NCBI GenBank assembly: GCA_963853835.1
Contig: OY970828.1
Span: forward strand, 63,914,861-63,978,860
Length of the DNA stretch: 64,000 nucleotides
From: Calendula officinalis
Lineage: Eukaryota > Streptophyta > Magnoliopsida > Asterales > Asteraceae
Direction of reading: 5' to 3'
Part shown: in pieces, positions 59,159-64,000 of the stretch
How the letters are laid out: each line of letters opens with the position of its first letter
Position numbering within the stretch: the first letter of the stretch is position 1
Translations under genes and position numbers: made by a program
The notes under the pieces: generated by a model
The model's input: only the letters and a program-made list of their open reading frames with translations
What the model was told of the DNA's origin: nothing
Databases searched by the model: none

Positions 59159-59770
59159 GGTCGTAGTGAAATTTGTTGAATAAAACATAAACATTTGAAG
59201 GGTTTTTAGGATAAATTGTGCAGCTTATTCACTTATTTTTAATGGAACTTCTGAATTGGTTAAAAAAAATTAAAAACATCAGCCAAAAAGCCAACATCAA
59301 CTTTTGAAGGGTTTCAGATAACTTTGTTAAGAAAATCACTACTATTTTGTGTGGAACTTTTTATTGGGCCAAAATTACATTAAAGTGAATGGCAGTTGAA
59401 TTTATTAGGGTTTGTGTTTTTTGTTTATGGGGGTTTGGTTTCTGTTATGTTATTTAGGGGTGTTACAGTCTAAGAGAAAAGAATAAAAAAAATTATAAAA
59501 AAATCAGTACATAAAACAACAAGCAATTGTGTAATCAAATACTGATCATCATTATAAACTGTGCATTGCCCATTTGCCCCATAGACAAAAGTAAACGAGT
59601 AATTTAAGCTAAATATAGACTTAAGCTAAATATTTAAGCTAAATATAAACTTACAAATGCTAAGGAAAGGATATCCCATGATTAATCCGAAAGCATACTT
59701 AGTAATTTCAAAGGATCAATGAAAATACTTTCACTTCAAAATCATTACATATTTTCTTATTTTACATGTA
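59159..59770. other. Helitron interior, non-coding
   Basis: AT-rich spacer between helicase and RPA-like parts; no frame or repeat recognised. Confidence 0.4.
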
Positions 59771-60453
59771 CTACTCAAGCTTGTGCTTGCTCCTGTCTTC
59801 ACTTGAACAAATAAGGCTTTCAACGATGCAAATTTCTCCGATTACATCTGGAAAAATATCATTAATTAGTAGTGGTATAGGTGAATATAACATGTAACTC
59901 CTACATACTAAAATGGAGTCAAATTTACCAATTGACTTCGAGGCTAGTAATGAGTTATTCAAAATGTTCTCGTATGCAGCAAACTCAAAACCATGTAATG
60001 GACCAGACCACTCAGCGCATTCTTTAACCGTTGTGCTTGAATGAAATGAAAGCTTTTCATTCAGGCCAGTAAACGTAAAACTTGACTTGGTCTCCCACAA
60101 CTAACCTCCTCTGATATAGTAAACACCGTCTTCCTTCAAATTGTTTTGAAATCTACTCATCAATTTAACGTAAATAGAAGCTTGAATCTTGCCTCCCTAC
60201 AAAAAAATGGATAATACATATGATGTTAATTAATAGTTAATTTAGTAAAAATAATATTTATACCTAATGATCATTTATCGAATATGATTAAGAGTAATAC
60301 CTCCTCGTCAATTAACAGCATCTCAAGTGATATTATCTCATTTTTATTGTTGAAGTTCGTGTGGGGCCAAATTCGTAAAACCCTGACCTTGAGGTAAATT
60401 TTGTCCTTGAAATCATGAATGTTTCTCATAAAGTGCAATCCGATTGTTGACAT
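59771..60453 (-). pseudogene. RPA1-like single-stranded DNA-binding protein (Helitron-borne)
   Basis: Three exons: 60453-60301 (MSTIGLHFMRN, then LKVRVLRIWPHTNFNNKNE and SLEMLLIDEE), 60196-59929 (GGKIQASIYVKLMSRFQNNL, VYYIRGG) and 59847-59771 (DVIGEICIVESLICSS), with GT-AG junctions that keep phase. This order of motifs is that of the first OB fold and linker of plant RPA70-like proteins, which bind single-stranded DNA. TAG at 60101-60103 interrupts exon 2, and the protein ends after about one OB fold. Plant Helitrons are known to carry RPA-like genes, and the position upstream of the helicase on the same strand fits. Confidence 0.75.
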
Positions 60454-61386
60454 GTTAAGAATACCTTACATAAAAAGATTACGAAAGTCATACATAACAG
60501 GAATAAAATTTGTATCAGAAGTTTAAGAAATGAAAAAAATAACAGAGCAGTGGGTGATAAGTAATACCGGTGTTTACAATGTTTAGCAGAATTATGACGA
60601 AATTCGGTGACGGGTGATGGTTGGTGGTATGTGTTTCGTATCGTGAATGCAAAGGTTAAATGGTTGAGTCGTCAATTTATATACATAAAAAACGTATATC
60701 TATATTATCTGTAAGAAAACGTAATAAACACATTTAATGACAAATAAATTTAAGAAACGTTTTTTAATACTTTTGATACAATCAAAACGTTTAAAGTACA
60801 ACTATTGTAAGTCAAACCATTAAATGGTCCTACTATAAAAACGAGTCAACCACAATAAAACCGTTATTTAGTGAGTAGCGAATATTATGGTCAGTCAAAC
60901 CATTAAATGACAAATTCACAATCTAAAAACGTTTATATTAATTCAGATTAATTGTCATATTAACACTCCTTTTAATTGTTTCCTAAAACGTATAACTCTT
61001 ACGGATTTACACCTACCATCCAATAACGTATATGACAATCCGGCCGCAATAGAAAAACGTATTATAGCAATAGAAAAACGTATATAGAAAAACGTATATA
61101 AAAGAGCACACTTCTTGATGTTAAAATAACGTATATAAAAGACCTACTAATAAATTCATATGATTATGGTAACATTGACAAAAATGCTTATGTTCAAATT
61201 CATATATTTAAATGGCGTTTTGAAAATTCACGCCAATAAAACCAAGTAATTTAAAACGCATGTTCAAATTTAATATGTATCTCTATTTACGTTAACTGAT
61301 TATGGTTTTTATAAATAAAAGTTAAAAATTGTAAAGACTTAATGGCTATATTGAAATCCGTCCCCACATGGAAGCATAGTGTTTAA
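60454..61386. other. Helitron 5' region, non-coding
   Basis: AT-rich with many scattered AAACGT/ACGTATA words (AAAACGTATAT and variants, 60690-61130). No frame recognised. Confidence 0.45.
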
Positions 61387-61647
61387 GTGTTACGAATTTG
61401 TAACCAAGCTGTGACTTTGGCCAGTGGTAAGAGTTTCACCTATAAAGCACTCCCACCTGGGTTCGAGCCTCGTCCAAAGCAGTTTTTTAATTATTTTTGA
61501 TGGGCCGGTTTAAATATACTTGGGAAACACCTCAGGTATAAAGTGTTAAAAAGTTGTAACGAAAGCTGTGACTTTGGCTAGTGATAAGAGCTTCACCTAT
61601 GGAGCACTCCCACCCGGGTTCGAGCCTCGTCCAAAGCAGTTTTTTAA
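61387..61647 (+). repeat. Duplicated tRNA-like module
   Basis: Two copies about 157 bp apart (modules at 61408-61488 and 61565-61645). Each has an A-box-like TGGCCAGTGGTAAGAG (TGGCTAGTGATAAGAG), a B-box-like GGGTTCGAGCCTCG, flanking CTTTGG/CCAAAG able to pair like an acceptor stem, and a TTTTTT run. They look tRNA-derived (SINE-like), with no intact tRNA fold that I can confirm. Confidence 0.6.
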
Positions 61648-61828
61648 ATATTTTTCAGGCAAAGTAAACATTGCTAAATATGGCAGGTTTGAATTCAGAC
61701 CTTCCTTATTTAGAAATGTCTAATTTGCATTATAAAGTAGTATAGATTAGTAGTGCTGAGTGGGAATCTGATGTAGTACTAATTTGAGCGTTAATAGTGC
61801 AATAATAGGTAATTAATTCCACATCTTA

Positions 61829-62127
61829 GAGCACAAGGTGTGGTAGTGATGTTATAGATTAGTTATAGCTATAGCATGGCTATAACATGTACCCGGTATG
61901 CTGTAGCATGTTTTAGCCAAGTTATAGCATTACAGGGGTCCCACATTTATTGTTTCTTGGTTTTTGATTGGTTGGACACCCACCCCCACCCAGCTTCTTC
62001 TTTGGCGACACGTCGTAGATATGGCGAAAATTATAACGGTATATGGTGTGGTATGGCGTCGTTATTAGGCATGTTTGGGTTTTAACGGGGTTTTAACGGG
62101 GTTTTAACGCCCCCATACCTTGACCTC
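61829..62127. mobile_element. PIF/Harbinger-like MITE (GAGCACAAGGTGTGG family), copy 2
   Basis: Left tip GAGCACAAGGTGTGGTAG, identical to copy 1 at 39489. The right tip CCATACCTTGACCTC is its imperfect inverse. TTA flanks both ends (61826-61828, 62128-62130). The interior has TTATAGC/GCTATAAC words and a right half with GGGGTTTTAACG repeats. Confidence 0.75.
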
Positions 62128-62130
62128 TTA

Positions 62131-62905
62131 TAGGTTAACTCCAAAGGCAAGAGAGTGTAACTTTCAAACCAAAAGAGAGATCATATTATCAGATGTTGTG
62201 AGAAACGATGCAAAGTGAGTTAGGAGCCTATTCTTCTTTTTATTTTTATTTTCCCTAATTAGTCAACATGATTTATCATTTGAATTTTAGATAAAAGGAT
62301 ATTAATTCGAAGATAAGTGAATTGAAATGTACTTTTTCTGACTATTTAAGTTATTTAACACATGCAATTAAGGTTTCTTAATAGTTAATATTAATTTGGA
62401 GTGTGCATGATTTAGGTTGATTTGGTTTTGTGGTAGAACCGAAACCAAACAGAAAATTCAGATTTTTGTAAAACTAAAACTAAAACCAAAATCATTTTGT
62501 TTTTCAGTTTTTGGTTTTTGATATTAAATCCGATTTTTCGTTTTTTCAATAATGAGCCAAATTAGTTACCTTATATAGTAAGAAAATAATAATATTATAA
62601 ATTGCACATGTGAGGTTGTAACATTGAAAATGATGTTAAATCCTAGAGATAGAAAGTTAGCAGGAAAGTTGTTGGGAATTTTGACAAAAAGAGGGAGATA
62701 ATACAATGTATTTTGTCCTTTCCTTTTCTCCCCTGCCTCAAACTACCTTCGTCCTAGAGCAATAACTCCAATCCTATTCCTACCCCCAATTCAATTCAAT
62801 TCAATACTACTATTTAGTATTCACTTGCTACCAACAAAACACACACAACACACAATTACACACACTCAAGATATTTCTTCATTCAGAAAGATCCAGAAGC
62901 ATCAA
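62131..62905 (+). other. Upstream region of UVR8
   Basis: Contains an AACCGAAACCAAAC/GGTTTTTGG block at 62435-62525 that looks like a hAT remnant. Near the gene are CT-rich (TCCTTTTCTCCCCTGCCTC) and ACACACA stretches that probably belong to promoter and 5' UTR. No TATA position is certain. Confidence 0.4.
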
Positions 62906-63991
62906 ATGGAAACCGAAACTGAAGCAACCATTACTACACCTCCGATTCGTCAAGTGATTCTGATCTCTGCTGGTGCAAGTCACTCTGTCGCTCTTTTATG
63001 TAAGTATACTAATGTTCATCATATTGTGATTTTTAGTGTTTTTGTGATGAATTTAGTTGCAGAGTGTCGTTGAGAGTACTCTGTACATTGTGTATCTGTA
63101 TTTGGCTATTTGTTATGCTGAATCTAGTTGATTTCAGTTTGACTTTTGGTATAAGCATTTGTCATCGAAATAGGATGTGGTTTGTGTTGAGGAGAGTTGC
63201 GATTTGTCGGTTGATGTGTTTTACGCAGGCTCTTTGGCTTTGATTGACTTGATTTTGGTTAATCTATGGAGAAATTTTGAGCACTTGAGTACTCTTTGAA
63301 CATAAACTTCTTAAACCTAGTTATAATCGCTAATAGCAAGTTGTATGTATAGATGATCAACTCCCTGACTATATGATAATGAGCTAGCTATGCTTATCTC
63401 CAATAACATGATCTTTTGTTCACTTTATTTGTAGCATGTTTATGAATTTATTGCTTTGAATTATATATAAGATCATAAACCATTGTACAGGTCTAAACAT
63501 AACATAACATATCCAACTTAGTTGCATATGTTTATAGTGTAGAAAATGATGATATTAATATGTATTGTATCAGCTGGAAATGTTGTTTGTTCATGGGGAA
63601 GGGGAGAGGATGGACAACTAGGGCACGGGGATGCTGAAGACAGGCTGTCACCTACTCAGTTAAGTGCTTTAGATGGCCAAGAAATAACATCTCTTACTTG
63701 TGGAGCTGATCATACAACTGCCTTTTCAAAGTCACAACTCCAAGTATACAGCTGGGGATGGTATGTTATTTATATATTTATTCATTTATTATTAACCTTT
63801 TGAAATCACAAATTCCATTATCTTGATGAAATTACCTGTTTCAGGGGTGATTTTGGGAGGCTAGGTCATGGAAATTCTACTGATTTTTTTATTCCTCAAC
63901 CAATAAAAGCATTACAAGGGCTACGTATTAGACAAATTGCTTGTGGAGACAGCCATTGTTTGGCAGTCACCATGGAAGGCCAAGTGCAGAG
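62906..63991 (+). CDS. UVR8: UV-B photoreceptor UVR8, first three coding exons (gene continues past the window)
   Basis: Exons 62906-62999, 63574-63760 and 63845-63991 keep phase across GT-AG introns and give 142 residues plus two bases. The start METETEATITTPPIRQ leads into ILISAGASHSVALL. RCC1-type propeller repeats follow: CSWGRGEDGQLGHGDAEDR, LTCGADHTTAFS, YSWGWGDFGRLGHGNSTD and IACGDSHCLAVTMEGQVQ. From memory these track Arabidopsis UVR8 almost residue by residue. UVR8 is a homodimer that splits on UV-B absorption by tryptophans and then binds COP1; the key tryptophans and the C-terminal COP1-binding tail lie beyond the window. The last base pair-phase at 63991 sits before GTATTT. Confidence 0.93.
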
Positions 63992-64000
63992 GTATTTTAC

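Larger units (their letters stand above)
48345..61746 (-). mobile_element. Large defective Helitron, split by a gypsy LTR array
   Basis: The proposed 5' end on the minus strand is TCTATACTACTTTATAATGC (61746 downward) after host A. The proposed 3' end is the hairpin GGGTACCCGCCCGCCGCATTGCGCGGGTACCC followed by TATTAG and host T (48345), a one-base variant of CTAG. Between them on the same strand lie an RPA1-like gene (60453-59771) and Pif1-type helicase coding (59158-58377), the gene set of plant Helitrons. About 9.8 kb (48570-58376) is an inserted retroelement array. No Rep/HUH domain is seen. The pairing of the two ends is inference; both ends match the small Helitron at 47819-48340. Confidence 0.6.

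Noticed and set aside
61408..61488. Genuine tRNA gene
   Set aside because: A- and B-box like motifs and a short stem are visible, but I cannot fold a proper anticodon arm, and the copy is duplicated inside a Helitron; kept as tRNA-like repeat.
1..64000. CRISPR array, bacterial operon, organelle insert or virus
   Set aside because: No regularly spaced repeats of CRISPR type, no bacterial gene layout, no plastid or mitochondrial genes recognised, and no viral coat, movement or replicase genes. Retroelement parts are ordinary plant LTR elements.

Overview
This is nuclear DNA of a flowering plant. It has AT-rich intergenic DNA, GT-AG introns, typical plant gene families and dense transposable elements (TEs). 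The style of the repeats (Tekay-like LTRs opening TGTAAC, Helitron ends with a GGTACCCGC hairpin, SIRE-like retroelement remains) suggests a eudicot, perhaps Asteraceae. That placement is inference and rests on no search.

Five host genes could be assembled exon by exon, and each splices into one open frame apart from the last, which leaves the window. They are: a WNK kinase (11729-15800, minus, 7 coding exons, 589 aa); a PHD-finger/GNAT chromatin protein of the IDM1-like family (21015-25167, plus, 7 coding exons, 1079 aa); a type II membrane O-fucosyltransferase-family protein (28832-32259, minus, 10 coding exons, 559 aa, one GC-AG intron); plastid ATP sulfurylase (40010-43682, plus, 5 exons, 466 aa); and the first three coding exons of the UV-B receptor UVR8 (62906-63991, plus). 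A stranded piece resembling the N-terminus of SWI3D lies at 1542-1898. The host genes are not a pathway; they are ordinary neighbours separated by TEs.

TEs fill most of the rest. Left flank (1-9.8 kb): Stowaway, hAT and MULE-like fragments, a 5'-truncated retroelement (3' LTR 2075-3030 plus a long accessory frame to about 7247 with two internal stops), two hAT-type MITEs with target-site duplications, and a minisatellite. Introns of the WNK, PHD-GNAT, O-fucosyltransferase and ATP sulfurylase genes each hold one long-inverted-repeat MITE; three of the four belong to one MULE-type family. Region 32.6-39.5 kb: a Helitron 3' end, a 2.7 kb Ty3/gypsy-type LTR inserted into the gag of a copia element, and PIF/Harbinger-like MITEs.

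The most structured region is 47.8-61.7 kb. I read it as a minus-strand Helitron (5' TC end at 61746, 3' hairpin end at 48345) carrying an RPA1-like gene and the remains of a Pif1-type helicase. Its helicase is split by a Tekay-like gypsy array arranged LTR - internal - LTR - truncated second internal region. The gypsy pol is in turn split by a 1.09 kb insertion with a 5-bp target duplication. A second, short, complete Helitron (47819-48340) abuts the 3' end of the large one, four bases away. All autonomous functions visible here are broken by stops, a frameshift, a deletion, truncation or a lost catalytic residue.
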